Notes: generated by a model from the letters alone, not told the origin. DNA of 64,000 nt from Gammaproteobacteria bacterium (GCA_029268385.1 JAQWPG010000008.1:1-64000); one strand, 5' to 3'; positions 9,458 to 19,188 are shown, counted from the stretch's first letter. Translations and numbers: made by a program.

Positions 9458-11173
9458 TTAGGAAAGTATCATTTTATTGTGAGCTGCGCCAGTAGCAATC
9501 ATCGGAAAGACATTTTCATTTTGATCGGTAATAAAGTCTAGAAAGACCAGTCTATCTTTCTGTTTTATAGCATCTTTAAGAGCTGCCTCAACATCCGAAG
9601 GATTTTCAATCTTATGGCCAATATGACCATAACTCTCTGCGAGCTTAACAAAATCTGGCAGCGCATCCATGTATGACATTGCGTACCTTTTTTCATAAAA
9701 GAACTCTTGCCATTGCCTAACCATACCCATATATCTATTATTTAAATTGATAATTTTTATTGGAAGACCGTATTGCAAGCAAGTTGATAACTCCTGTATA
9801 CACATTTGTATACTTGCTTCTCCTGTAACACAACATACAAGAGATTCTGGATTAGCAAATTGAGCACCCATGGCTGAAGGCAAACCAAATCCCATAGTTC
9901 CTAAGCCGCCAGAATTTATCCATCTTCTAGGTTTGCTGTATTTGTATATTTGCGCAGCCCACATTTGATGTTGCCCAACATCAGATGTAATAAATGCATC
10001 GCCTTTTGTTACTTCGTATAATTTATCAATAACAAATTGTGGCTTTATAATGTCACTTCCTTGATTATATTTAAATGAATCTTTTTTTCTCCATTCATTT
10101 ATCTGATCCCACCATTTATCAATATTTTTTGGCTTTAGGTCATTTTGTATAATTTTATTGGATATTTTATTGATAGCACCTTTGACATCTCCAACTACTG
10201 GTATATGTGCTTTTATATTTTTTGATATAGAAGATGGGTCGATATCAATATGAATAACTGTTGCATCAGGGCTAAACTTATCTAATCTTCCGGTAATTCT
10301 GTCGTCAAAGCGGGCTCCGACCGCAATGAGTAAATCACAATCATGCATAGCCATATTCGCTTCATAAGAACCATGCATTCCAAGCATTTGAATAAATTGA
10401 GGGTCATCACCAGGATAACATCCGAGGCCCATCAATGTGTTGGTTACAGGGAAGTTTAAATATTTTGCAAGCTCTGTTAGTTCATCAGAAGCATTACTGT
10501 TAATAACACCCCCACCTGCGTAAATAACAGGTTTTTTACTAGCCAATATACATTTTACAGCTTTGTCTACGGAATCCTCATTAATCTCAATATTTGGATT
10601 ATAAGACCTCATAGACACTTCTTCTGGATAAGAAAATTCACAGGTATCTTCTGTAATATCTTTTGGAATATCTACAACTACCGGTCCAGGTCTTCCTGTT
10701 GATGCAACATAAAAAGCCTTCCTTATAGTGCTTGCCATGTCTTTAACGTCTGTGATCATAAAATTATGTTTTACACAGGGTCTTGTTATACCCACAGTAT
10801 CAACTTCTTGAAATGCGTCATTTCCAATTAAAGCTGTTCTAACTTGCCCAGTAAAAACTACTATTGGGACGGAATCCATATATGCGTCAGCAATTCCAGT
10901 AATTGCATTTGTGGCGCCTGGTCCTGAAGTAACTAAAACAACACCTGTTTTTTCAGAAGATTTAGCAAAACCTTCAGCAGCATGGACTGCTCCTTGCTCA
11001 TGCCTTACGAGTATATGGGTTACATCATTTTGCTTATGAAGTTCATCGTAAATATGCAGCACAGCGCCGCCTGGGTAGCCAAAAACTTTATCAATGCCTT
11101 CAGCTTCCAGACATTTTACAAATATTTGTGCACCAGTGAATATATTTTGTTTTTTATCAATATTTTGTGTCAT
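9458..11173 (-). CDS. ilvB: acetolactate synthase large (catalytic) subunit
   Basis: A 571-aa thiamine-diphosphate enzyme that condenses pyruvate with pyruvate or 2-oxobutyrate. It shows the FGYPGGAVLHIYD start, the catalytic glutamate in VRHEQGAVHAAEG, the FAD-binding middle domain and the C-terminal ThDP domain GTMGFGLPSAMGAQ. The metal/ThDP motif usually read as GDG reads GEA here (TGEASIQMCIQEL). Glu in place of Asp is common in related gammaproteobacterial enzymes, but the Ala after it is unusual. It is 21 bp downstream of tusA, with no room for a leader peptide attenuator in between. Confidence 0.96.
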   Translation of the reverse strand: MTQNIDKKQNIFTGAQIFVKCLEAEGIDKVFGYPGGAVLHIYDELHKQNDVTHILVRHEQGAVHAAEGFAKSSEKTGVVLVTSGPGATNAITGIADAYMDSVPIVVFTGQVRTALIGNDAFQEVDTVGITRPCVKHNFMITDVKDMASTIRKAFYVASTGRPGPVVVDIPKDITEDTCEFSYPEEVSMRSYNPNIEINEDSVDKAVKCILASKKPVIYAGGGVINSNASDELTELAKYLNFPVTNTLMGLGCYPGDDPQFIQMLGMHGSYEANMAMHDCDLLIAVGARFDDRITGRLDKFSPDATVIHIDIDPSSISKNIKAHIPVVGDVKGAINKISNKIIQNDLKPKNIDKWWDQINEWRKKDSFKYNQGSDIIKPQFVIDKLYEVTKGDAFITSDVGQHQMWAAQIYKYSKPRRWINSGGLGTMGFGLPSAMGAQFANPESLVCCVTGEASIQMCIQELSTCLQYGLPIKIINLNNRYMGMVRQWQEFFYEKRYAMSYMDALPDFVKLAESYGHIGHKIENPSDVEAALKDAIKQKDRLVFLDFITDQNENVFPMIATGAAHNKMILS

Positions 11174-11194
11174 TAACTTAATGTAGTTTATTAC

Positions 11195-11425
11195 TTATGC
11201 TTTCTGTATAAGAAAATAGAATTTGCCGCTTTCTTCTTTTGAATCCATAAGTTTGTTTCCAGTTTGATTAGAAAAAGCTTCAAAATCCTTGATTGCCCCA
11301 GGATCAGTGGCAACAACATGTAATACTTGCCCTGTTTCCATTGAGGAAAGTGATTTTTTTGCTCTTAATATTGGTAGTGGGCAATTTAACCCACATGCGT
11401 CTAATTCTTGGTCATATTCGGCCAT
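11195..11425 (-). CDS. tusA: TusA-family sulfur carrier protein
   Basis: A 76-aa TusA/SirA-fold protein with the conserved active-site motif CGLNCPLPILRAKKSL near the N-terminus. The CPxP cysteine carries sulfane sulfur as a persulfide for tRNA thiolation, molybdenum-cofactor synthesis or sulfur oxidation. The start is ATG 11425, with GGAG 7 bases upstream; a TTG two codons earlier is unlikely. It is the first gene of the tusA-ilvB-ilvN-ilvC run, an odd partner for branched-chain synthesis. A second TusA-like protein occurs at 47985. Confidence 0.9.
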   Translation of the reverse strand: MAEYDQELDACGLNCPLPILRAKKSLSSMETGQVLHVVATDPGAIKDFEAFSNQTGNKLMDSKEESGKFYFLIQKA

Positions 11426-11471
11426 ATGCAATCTCCATATCTGTTATTAAACTAAATTAATGTATCATCTT

Positions 11472-11491
11472 GCTTATGTGTCTACATAAGC
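11472..11491. promoter_or_regulatory. perfect 8-bp inverted repeat, possible operator between tusA and bepA
   Basis: GCTTATGT, 4-nt spacer, ACATAAGC. It is a perfect palindrome in the middle of the 136-bp divergent intergenic region, 47 bp from the tusA start and 71 bp from the protease start. It could be a binding site for a dimeric regulator serving one or both genes. No known consensus is matched. Confidence 0.35.
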
Positions 11492-11561
11492 GAAATAGGA
11501 TATACTTATTACTGTTAAGTGTAAACACAAACATAATCATTATAAAAAATACTAGATACAT

Positions 11562-13019
11562 ATGAAAGTAATTATATATATTGCAATATTTAGCATAATT
11601 AGTATAAATCTTAACGGTTATTCTATGGCTAGCAATATAGCAGTTCCAAGAATTGGTGATACGTCTTCAAGGTTTATGAGCATATCTCAAGAAAACAAAC
11701 TTGGTGAGATAATATATTCACAGATTCTAGGCTCATTTGATTTAATTTCAGACCCTCTGATAACTGGTTACATTCAAATGCTTGGTAATCGCTTATTAGT
11801 TTCAGATTACAATAGTTCAATAAAATATAGATTTCTAGTTGCAAATCACCCTTCAATTAATGCATTCGCAACACCGGGTGGGGTAATCGTGATAAATTCT
11901 GGCTTAATTCAAAAGACCAAGACCGAGGCAGAATTAGCAAGTGTAATGGCTCATGAAATAGCTCACGTAAAGGCAAGGCACCTATCCAGGATGCACGAGG
12001 AATCATCAAAAGTTAATATTACAACAGCTCTCTCAGTTCTTGCAACTGTAATAGCTGGAACATATAGTACAGGCGCTCTTGGCAAAACTTTAGTAACCAC
12101 GCAAAGTGTTAAAGCATCAAAATTAACAAATTTTATCAGAGAGCATGAAGTTGAGGCAGATAGACTAGCAATAAATATTTTAGTTAATGCAAATATTAAT
12201 CCAAATGCAATGAGTGAGTTTTTTAAAACCTTACAAAAAGAAAATAATGACAGTGGTGCATTAGAATTTTTAAGAACTCATCCGTTAACGCAAAATAGAA
12301 TTGCAGAGACTCAAAATCTTGCGTCAAGATATAAAGGTCAATTTACAAATGATAGCTTTGCTTATCAGTTTACATCTGCGAGAGTTTCAATTGAAAGATT
12401 GAATACTAGGGCATTTATATCCAGTTATACCTATAACTCTAAATTACTAGAAACAAACCCTGGAAGAATAGTTGATGATTATGCTTATGGTTTAGCTCTT
12501 GGAAAAGAAAAGAAGTATAAAGAAGCATCTAAAGTTTTCAATAATTTATTAGATATATTAAATCATAAAAGCCAACTTTATATTATTAAAAATTACGTAT
12601 CAATAGCGCTTGCAGAAATATATTTACAAAATAACAAAAATAAAAAAGCTTTAAAAATATTGAAAAATTTAAACGATATATACCCTACAGATAACGCAGT
12701 TTTATACTATTTATCATCTGCTCTCATACAAGATAATCAGTATAAAAAAGTAATTGATAAATTAGTTCCTTATGTAATAGAGCATAAAGACCACAGATTG
12801 ATTCTCAAAATCAGTGAAGCTGCATATAAACTTAAAGAGCAATCTCTTGGTCATGAATATAGAGGGGATTATTTAAAAATTCTTGGTAGCTTCAACTCAG
12901 CAATTAAATATTACAAACTTGCGATTCGATATAATATGAAAGGCTCAACTATAGATGATCGAATAACTTCTAAAATAAAAGAAATCCAAAAACTTCAAGA
13001 AAATAAAGAAATCTTATAA
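11562..13019 (+). CDS. bepA: M48 family zinc metalloprotease with TPR repeats, BepA-like
   Basis: A 485-aa periplasmic protease/chaperone. An N-terminal hydrophobic signal peptide (about residues 1-24) leads into the M48 domain with the zinc motif HEIAHVKARH. The third ligand lies in the REHEVEADR segment, and THPLTQNRI follows downstream. The C-terminal half has several degenerate TPR helices (KEASKVFNNLLDIL, KKALKILKNLNDIYP). BepA in E. coli (487 aa) helps assemble or degrade outer-membrane proteins such as LptD. Length and architecture agree. It is convergent with amtB, overlapping it by 6 bp at the 3' ends. Confidence 0.9.
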   Translation: MKVIIYIAIFSIISINLNGYSMASNIAVPRIGDTSSRFMSISQENKLGEIIYSQILGSFDLISDPLITGYIQMLGNRLLVSDYNSSIKYRFLVANHPSINAFATPGGVIVINSGLIQKTKTEAELASVMAHEIAHVKARHLSRMHEESSKVNITTALSVLATVIAGTYSTGALGKTLVTTQSVKASKLTNFIREHEVEADRLAINILVNANINPNAMSEFFKTLQKENNDSGALEFLRTHPLTQNRIAETQNLASRYKGQFTNDSFAYQFTSARVSIERLNTRAFISSYTYNSKLLETNPGRIVDDYAYGLALGKEKKYKEASKVFNNLLDILNHKSQLYIIKNYVSIALAEIYLQNNKNKKALKILKNLNDIYPTDNAVLYYLSSALIQDNQYKKVIDKLVPYVIEHKDHRLILKISEAAYKLKEQSLGHEYRGDYLKILGSFNSAIKYYKLAIRYNMKGSTIDDRITSKIKEIQKLQENKEIL

Positions 13020-14219
13020 TCGGTAACTACTTTCTCCATGACTTCCAAAATCTAAACCTTCGGTATTTTCTTCCTGTTCAGACACTCTAAGCCCAATTAG
13101 ACTTTTAACCACAAAAACTATGATTGTGGTGGCTATAAGTGTATACAAACTGATACTAAGAACTCCAATAATTTGCACTTTTGTTTGCTCCCATACAGTT
13201 GTATCTAATCCTAGGCCACCATATTGAGAAGTTGCTAATAACCCACATAAAATTGTTCCTAAAATACCACCAACTCCATGAACAGCGAATACATCTAAAG
13301 AATCATCAATATTCATAACGTTTTTTATGAAACCTACAAACCAGTAGCAAATTAACCCTGACGATATACCAAGTATTAATCCACCCATAGGGCCTATATA
13401 ACCAGATGCTGGAGTTACAGTTGCTAGACCAGCCACCATTCCAGTAATCATTCCAACTAAACCTGGCTTTCCATTTTTATACCAATCTATAGCCATCCAT
13501 GTTATTGTCGCTGCCGCTGCGGAAATATGAGTAACTAGCATAGCCATAGCTGCATTTTGATTCGCCGCCAATGCTGAACCAGCATTAAATCCAAACCAAC
13601 CAACCCATAATAAAGCAGCACCTATCATTGCTATAACAGGACTATGAGGAGGCTTAATAGATCTTGGAAAACCATTTCTAGGCCCTAGCATCTTTACAAT
13701 TACTAAGGCTGATATTCCAGCAGTTGTATGAACAACAAGTCCGCCAGCAAAATCCATAACACCCATTTTAGCTAACCAACCACCACCCCAAACCCAGTGA
13801 GTTACCGGACTATAAACTAGAACCAACCAAATTCCGGTAATCATTATTACTGCAGAGAATTTAATTCTTTCAACAAAAGCGCCGACAATTAATGCAGGTG
13901 TAATTATTGCAAAAGTCATTTGAAACATTACAAAAAGAGTTTCAGGAATATCTCCAGACATAGAACTTATATTTACTCCTGATAAAAACATTTTATCAAG
14001 ATTTCCAAAAAATAATCCCTCTCCATTAAAAGCAATAGAGTAACCGCAAATAAACCAAACTATTGAAGCTAAACAAGCAATAACAAAGCATTGAGCCAAT
14101 GTTGATAAAGTATTTTTCGAGCTGACTAAGCCTGCATAAAAAAGTGCCAAGCCAGGAAGTGTCATTAAAAGTACCAATGCTGTGGACACGAGGATCCAAG
14201 CAGTATTTGCTTCATTCAT
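13014..14219 (-). CDS. amtB: ammonium transporter
   Basis: A 401-aa Amt-family channel with about 11 transmembrane helices. Signatures are PGLALFYAGLV at the N-terminus, THWVWGGGWLA with the first pore histidine, GWFGFNAGSALAANQNA, and FAVHGVGGILGTILCGLL with the second pore histidine. It moves ammonium across the inner membrane. AmtB is usually paired with the PII protein GlnK; no glnK lies on either side here, so control must come from a PII gene elsewhere or be absent. The start ATG is preceded by GGAGCGAACTCT. Confidence 0.96.
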   Translation of the reverse strand: MNEANTAWILVSTALVLLMTLPGLALFYAGLVSSKNTLSTLAQCFVIACLASIVWFICGYSIAFNGEGLFFGNLDKMFLSGVNISSMSGDIPETLFVMFQMTFAIITPALIVGAFVERIKFSAVIMITGIWLVLVYSPVTHWVWGGGWLAKMGVMDFAGGLVVHTTAGISALVIVKMLGPRNGFPRSIKPPHSPVIAMIGAALLWVGWFGFNAGSALAANQNAAMAMLVTHISAAAATITWMAIDWYKNGKPGLVGMITGMVAGLATVTPASGYIGPMGGLILGISSGLICYWFVGFIKNVMNIDDSLDVFAVHGVGGILGTILCGLLATSQYGGLGLDTTVWEQTKVQIIGVLSISLYTLIATTIIVFVVKSLIGLRVSEQEENTEGLDFGSHGESSYRL

Positions 14220-14285
14220 AGAGTTCGCTCCTCTAAGTTTTATTTATATAATTATATATTATTTATCTTTTGCAAAATAAATAAA

Positions 14286-15425
14286 TTAGTTCTCAACTAT
14301 ATTTCTCAATGTTTTAGGCTGCAAGTCATAATCAGGTGAGATTGCATCATGAGGGCATGCATGAACACATGCATAACACCTAATACACTTATCTTCATTA
14401 ATATATAATGTGTTGTAATATAAACCTGAGGTGAATGCTGGGTCTATTCTTTGAATATCTGCAAATTTTCCATTGTCTTTAACATTGCCTAATTTAGCTG
14501 TTTCTACAATACAATCCGCTGTTGGTTTAACCAATAAACACTCGTCACATAAAACACATTTTGAATTATCTATTACAGGGGCTGGTGATCTAGCATCTTC
14601 AAATTTATCAAAAAACATTGAGTCTTCAGACACTCCTGCCTCTTCTAAAACTTTTGCTCCAGCATTTATCATAGGTGGTGGCCCACAGAAAAAAGCTTTG
14701 CAAGACTCTGCTTTAACAATCCCCTTTTTAAGATAGTTATCCTTAAAGTAATCTGTGACAAACCCCCTTCCTCCATTCCAATCTGAATCTTCAGGCTCTT
14801 CGCTTAGAACTGGTATAAATTTAAATGTATATCCGTCGGCCCATTTTTCAGAAATTTTTGAAATCTCATCTACCAAATACAAATCTTTTTGCTGTCTTGC
14901 GCCATAAAAGAAATAGCAATTTCTTTTAACTTTATTATGTGCTGCATCTTCCACAATTGCGTTAATCGCACTCATGCCACTCCCGCCTGCAATGCAAATC
15001 ATATCTTGATTTGAATCATCAATTTTAAATTGACCCATTGGACCAGAAAGAATAATTTTTTGACCAGATCTATCCTTTTCTAAATATTCAGAAAATTTCC
15101 CACCTGGAACCTGTTTTATAAAAAAACTATACTCACCTTTTTTTTCGCTGGTTGGAGCTTTTGCGAACGAAAAGGCTCTTGGTTTATCTAACTCATCTAC
15201 TTTTAATGTTCCATATTGTCCAGCATGAGAATTAAGGACCTCATTATTATCTAATTTTACAGTCAATAAAAAAGTATCATCTGTAAGATTTTTCATAGAA
15301 GTAATAACAGCGTCTTTTATTTTGACCCTGCTATTCTGAACATCTGGGTGAGGCGCAGAATTAACTTTTGTTTTGGAATGTGGTATCCCATTATTTGGAT
15401 ATATAAAATCAGTTCTTGACGACAT
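14286..15425 (-). CDS. FAD/NAD(P)-binding reductase fused to a C-terminal Fe-S ferredoxin domain
   Basis: A 379-aa electron-transfer protein. Residues 30-260 are a ferredoxin-NADP reductase-type module: FAD motif RAFSFAKAP, nucleotide motif CIAGGSGMSAINAI, and FFCGPPPMI near the end of the NAD domain. The last 100 residues carry two cysteine clusters: CVLCDECLLVKPTADC, an odd CxxCxxCx8C, and CIRCYACVHACP, a standard 4Fe-4S motif. It starts one base after the stop of the molybdopterin gene upstream. The pair is therefore probably a two-subunit enzyme in which this subunit passes electrons between NAD(P) and the Mo subunit. Confidence 0.85.
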   Translation of the reverse strand: MSSRTDFIYPNNGIPHSKTKVNSAPHPDVQNSRVKIKDAVITSMKNLTDDTFLLTVKLDNNEVLNSHAGQYGTLKVDELDKPRAFSFAKAPTSEKKGEYSFFIKQVPGGKFSEYLEKDRSGQKIILSGPMGQFKIDDSNQDMICIAGGSGMSAINAIVEDAAHNKVKRNCYFFYGARQQKDLYLVDEISKISEKWADGYTFKFIPVLSEEPEDSDWNGGRGFVTDYFKDNYLKKGIVKAESCKAFFCGPPPMINAGAKVLEEAGVSEDSMFFDKFEDARSPAPVIDNSKCVLCDECLLVKPTADCIVETAKLGNVKDNGKFADIQRIDPAFTSGLYYNTLYINEDKCIRCYACVHACPHDAISPDYDLQPKTLRNIVEN

Positions 15426-17669
15426 TTATTCTCCTTGCTTAATAGCTTTTTCAATCATTTCGTCGCTAGCTTTTTCTATTTCCACTAAAACTGAATAGAA
15501 AGTTGGGCTTTTACCAAAGTCCGTTAGCATCTCGCTGTTTAAATTATTTACGTTTAAACCATTTGGAGTATTACTACCTTTAAATTGTTTTTGGGTAGCG
15601 CAAACTCCATCTAAGAGTCCATCAATTATAACAGCGTAACAATATGTATCTCCTTGTTCATTATATAATCTTACAAGATCGCCATCCTTTATATCTCTTT
15701 CCTTAGCATCATTTACACTAAGTTCAACGGTCGGTCTTGACTGCATAGCCTGTAATCTTGGAACTGACTGAAATGAATCGCCAATAAAGTAATGGGATGC
15801 ACTGCTTAAAACTTGTATTGGATATTTTGACTTGGACGGATCATATTGACCTTTAATTTCAGGAACATACTCAGGAAATGGGCTAACGTCAGGATACTCT
15901 GCAGTTATAGCTTCACATTTAATCTCTATTTTTCTACTTGGTGTTTCCCAGCCATTGTTTAAAAAATCACGTCTTTTAGAGTTAGTTGATGCTCTAGCCC
16001 ACCCATTTTTTACAACATCATCGTAATTAATTCCTTCGGTTAAACAATTAAACCTTTCGCCATCTTCATTTTCAGCTTCCAACAGAATATCTTTTATAAT
16101 TTCTTCGTCAGTTTGTGTAAAAGCGTTATCTGTCGAATCTACATAACCCATTTTATCTGCAAGCATTCTGAATAGCTCTGTATTATTAATACTTTCACCA
16201 AGTGGCTCAATAACTGGTTTATTTATTCCTAAATACCATGATCCATAAGCCCAATGACAATCTGTTCTTTCAAGCGCAGTATCTGCTGGGAGGACTATAT
16301 CTGCATACATACATGAATCAGTCCAAAATGTTTCATGAACTGTTATAAATAAATCCTCTCGAGACATACCTTTTCTTACATTACCACTGTTAGGAGTACA
16401 GTTTGCAATGTCGCTGTTATATACAAATAATGATTTAATTGGAGGATCAAGCTGCTCTCCATCGACCCCAATATTATCAGCTAACGCTCTACCAATTTGA
16501 ACCATGTTAACTACTCTTTTTTCTGCTCTGTTTCCAAGATCTGGTCTATGTAATTTTCCAAGATCAAAACGTAGCCACATTTCTTCGAGTTGCCCAAAAG
16601 CGGCCCCTCCACACTCTTCTCTCCAAGAGCCATTAAAACAAGGTAACACAAGAACTGCTCGGCACATTTGCCCAGAATTTTGATGTCTATTTAAACCATA
16701 ATTTGCTCTTATGTAAGATTTTTTTGTTTTAGCATACTCGACAGCAAGGTCTTCTATAATTTTAGCTTTTACACCAGTAATTTTTTCTGCTTCCTCTAAT
16801 GTATATTTTGGCAAAACTTTTTCTACAAACTCTTCCCAACCATGAGTTTGGGTATTTAAAAAATCAACATCATGTAAATTTTTATCTACCATTACTTTCA
16901 TCATTGCGTTTGCTAAAAACGCATCTGTTCCAGGTTTTGGCTGTATATGAACATCGGCAAACATTGTTGTCCTAGTCTGCCTAGGATCAACGACTACTAG
17001 CTTCATGCCTCTTTCTTTTGCTTCTCTAATAAATGGGATTGAGTGAACACCTGTGCTGACAAGATTGGCGCCCCATAAAATCATTAATTCACAACCATCT
17101 CTAGCCGCTTCGCCAACATGCGGTCCATTTGCTAAACCATATGTAAATAAACCAGCCCACATAGCAGCATAAATACATATAGATTGTTCCAGTCTTGCTG
17201 CCTCCATCTTATTCCAAAATCTACTATCCATAGTCCAGTAGCCCAACATGCCAAGAGTTCCTGAGTATGAAAAAGGCTGGACAGCTTCTGTTCCGTAATC
17301 TTTAATTGTATTTTTAAAATCGTCTGTTATTGCTTCTAGAGCTTCATCCCAAGTTATTCTCTCAAATTTTGCACCAGGCCCTTTAGGCCCAACTCTCTTG
17401 TGTGGATACAGCACTCTATTTTCATTATAAACCAGATCAATGTAGTGATTAACTTTATTGCATAGATAACCTTTTGTAATTGGATGAGAAGGATCTCCTT
17501 GAACACTGATAGCTTTTCCTGTTTTATCGTCTTTTGTGACAAGCATTGAGCATGTATCAGGGCAATCATGCGGGCAACATATATGATGTATAGAATGACC
17601 TTCCGGTGGTTTTATTTTTGGAATATAGTTAACTACCGAACTTGTTAAATCCTTTGGTTTTGCTGCCAT
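15426..17669 (-). CDS. molybdopterin (DMSO reductase superfamily) oxidoreductase, substrate unknown
   Basis: A 747-aa Mo-bisMGD enzyme. The N-terminal 4Fe-4S ligands are C32, C36 and C40 (CPHDCPDTC) and a fourth Cys in GYLCNK. Next come RITWDEALEAI, the cofactor-binding LMILWGANLVSTG and VVVDPRQTRT, and PGTDAFLANAMM. A C-terminal cofactor domain ends with SASHYFIGDSFQS and the DGDLVRLYN barrel. There is no Tat signal, so it acts in the cytoplasm. The adjacent reductase suggests an NAD(P)-linked soluble enzyme rather than a quinone-linked one. The substrate (sulfur or nitrogen oxide, formate-like, or other) cannot be told from motifs. Confidence 0.87.
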   Translation of the reverse strand: MAAKPKDLTSSVVNYIPKIKPPEGHSIHHICCPHDCPDTCSMLVTKDDKTGKAISVQGDPSHPITKGYLCNKVNHYIDLVYNENRVLYPHKRVGPKGPGAKFERITWDEALEAITDDFKNTIKDYGTEAVQPFSYSGTLGMLGYWTMDSRFWNKMEAARLEQSICIYAAMWAGLFTYGLANGPHVGEAARDGCELMILWGANLVSTGVHSIPFIREAKERGMKLVVVDPRQTRTTMFADVHIQPKPGTDAFLANAMMKVMVDKNLHDVDFLNTQTHGWEEFVEKVLPKYTLEEAEKITGVKAKIIEDLAVEYAKTKKSYIRANYGLNRHQNSGQMCRAVLVLPCFNGSWREECGGAAFGQLEEMWLRFDLGKLHRPDLGNRAEKRVVNMVQIGRALADNIGVDGEQLDPPIKSLFVYNSDIANCTPNSGNVRKGMSREDLFITVHETFWTDSCMYADIVLPADTALERTDCHWAYGSWYLGINKPVIEPLGESINNTELFRMLADKMGYVDSTDNAFTQTDEEIIKDILLEAENEDGERFNCLTEGINYDDVVKNGWARASTNSKRRDFLNNGWETPSRKIEIKCEAITAEYPDVSPFPEYVPEIKGQYDPSKSKYPIQVLSSASHYFIGDSFQSVPRLQAMQSRPTVELSVNDAKERDIKDGDLVRLYNEQGDTYCYAVIIDGLLDGVCATQKQFKGSNTPNGLNVNNLNSEMLTDFGKSPTFYSVLVEIEKASDEMIEKAIKQGE

Positions 17670-17812
17670 CTCCTCTCCTTTTATCCACTCTTAAATATTT
17701 CTCAAACAACTATATTGTTGTATTTATACCCATATAGTAATACATTTTTTATTAATATAAAATACATACATTCATTATAAAAGCTATAAAAAAATACAAG
17801 CTAACATCTAGC

Positions 17813-19063
17813 CTATATAGTTTTTGCATTAATTAACCTATTTAAAATGATTATTGCAATCAGCAAAATAAAACATGGTAATAATGCATATATAGTTGGG
17901 AATAAATAATCATTTCTTGCTACGCCGGGTTGGTAATTCATGAAGCCAAGAAATGGCAAAGCTATACCAGAAGCGAACGCTAAAGAAAATTTTGATAAAA
18001 AATTACTTATAGAATAATAACTTGCAGCATATTTTTCATGCTTATTTGAGTTTATAAATTCAGCAATTATTGCTGACGGTAAAGCTAAGTTTGCACCAAC
18101 AGCCATTCCAGAAAATAGACAAATAACAAAAAATCCAAAGATATCATTTGGTTGAAGAAAGTATGCCCAAATAAATACTAAAAATGCAAAAATCATGCTT
18201 AAAAGCCACGCTACCATACATGTATATTTATATGATAACGTTTTCCAAAGAGGCATAGATATTGCCCCACTTGTAAAATATACCAATAGGAAAACCCCCA
18301 GTAAATGCTCTGCTAACAAATAGTCTCTCACATAAAAGATAATTAATGTTGCTGGAATCGAGGACGCTAGGCAACTAAGAGAGTACACCGCAAAGAATAG
18401 TTTTATATCACTATTAAAAATCATAAATAAAGATTCTTTTATATTAATGCCTGGAGAGCTAATAGGTTTTTTTATCGCTGAAGTGTTAAACCATTTGGTA
18501 AAAAAAACTAATGAAATAACTGTGACAAAAATTAGTATTACTGCCAAAATATGAAAATTATCATCCTTAAAATAATAGTAAAGAACTGTTGGAGTAACTG
18601 AAGCAACTAAAAGGCCAAATAAACCTATCGCTTCTCTAATGGAAATTACAGCTGTTACTTGTTTTATCGGAATATCCCATAATCCTCCGAAAGCCTGAAT
18701 ATTTATGGCCACCATACTAAAACCCAATGTACATAAAAAAATACTAGATGAAAACCACAATAAAACATAAGAATTAATCGGGTGAAATATCATCCAGAAT
18801 CCTATACATAAAAAGAATGAGCCGAGATAAATAATTTTTTGCCTATAAAAATAAAGGTTATCGCTTAAAAAACCAATTACAGGATCTAGAAAAGCATCAA
18901 GTATCCTTAGTAGAAGCAGTGCAAACCCAATAGTTTCAATTCTTAGACCTAAATTAGTTATATAATAATCTGGAGCATGGATATAAATGGGTATCCCAGC
19001 AAAAGCTAAAGGGAAAACAATCAAGCTGTATCTTAAGATATTGTATATTCTAGTGTTTTGCAT
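17813..19063 (-). CDS. MFS transporter, GPH (MelB-like) family
   Basis: A 416-aa protein with about 12 transmembrane helices. The N-terminal signature RILDAFLDPVIGFLSDN corresponds to the DxxxDPxxGxxSD motif of glycoside-pentoside-hexuronide:cation symporters (MFS_2). These carry sugars or sugar acids with H+ or Na+; some marine homologues carry other organic compounds. The substrate is unknown. It is separate from the Mo gene (143-bp gap). The tRNA-Lys lies downstream of its start region on the same strand. No sugar catabolic genes are adjacent. Confidence 0.82.
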   Translation of the reverse strand: MQNTRIYNILRYSLIVFPLAFAGIPIYIHAPDYYITNLGLRIETIGFALLLLRILDAFLDPVIGFLSDNLYFYRQKIIYLGSFFLCIGFWMIFHPINSYVLLWFSSSIFLCTLGFSMVAINIQAFGGLWDIPIKQVTAVISIREAIGLFGLLVASVTPTVLYYYFKDDNFHILAVILIFVTVISLVFFTKWFNTSAIKKPISSPGINIKESLFMIFNSDIKLFFAVYSLSCLASSIPATLIIFYVRDYLLAEHLLGVFLLVYFTSGAISMPLWKTLSYKYTCMVAWLLSMIFAFLVFIWAYFLQPNDIFGFFVICLFSGMAVGANLALPSAIIAEFINSNKHEKYAASYYSISNFLSKFSLAFASGIALPFLGFMNYQPGVARNDYLFPTIYALLPCFILLIAIIILNRLINAKTI

Positions 19064-19111
19064 TATTAAACAACTAACTAAACAATTATTACAGTAACAA
19101 CCTTTGCAAAT

Positions 19112-19188
<77 letters not shown>

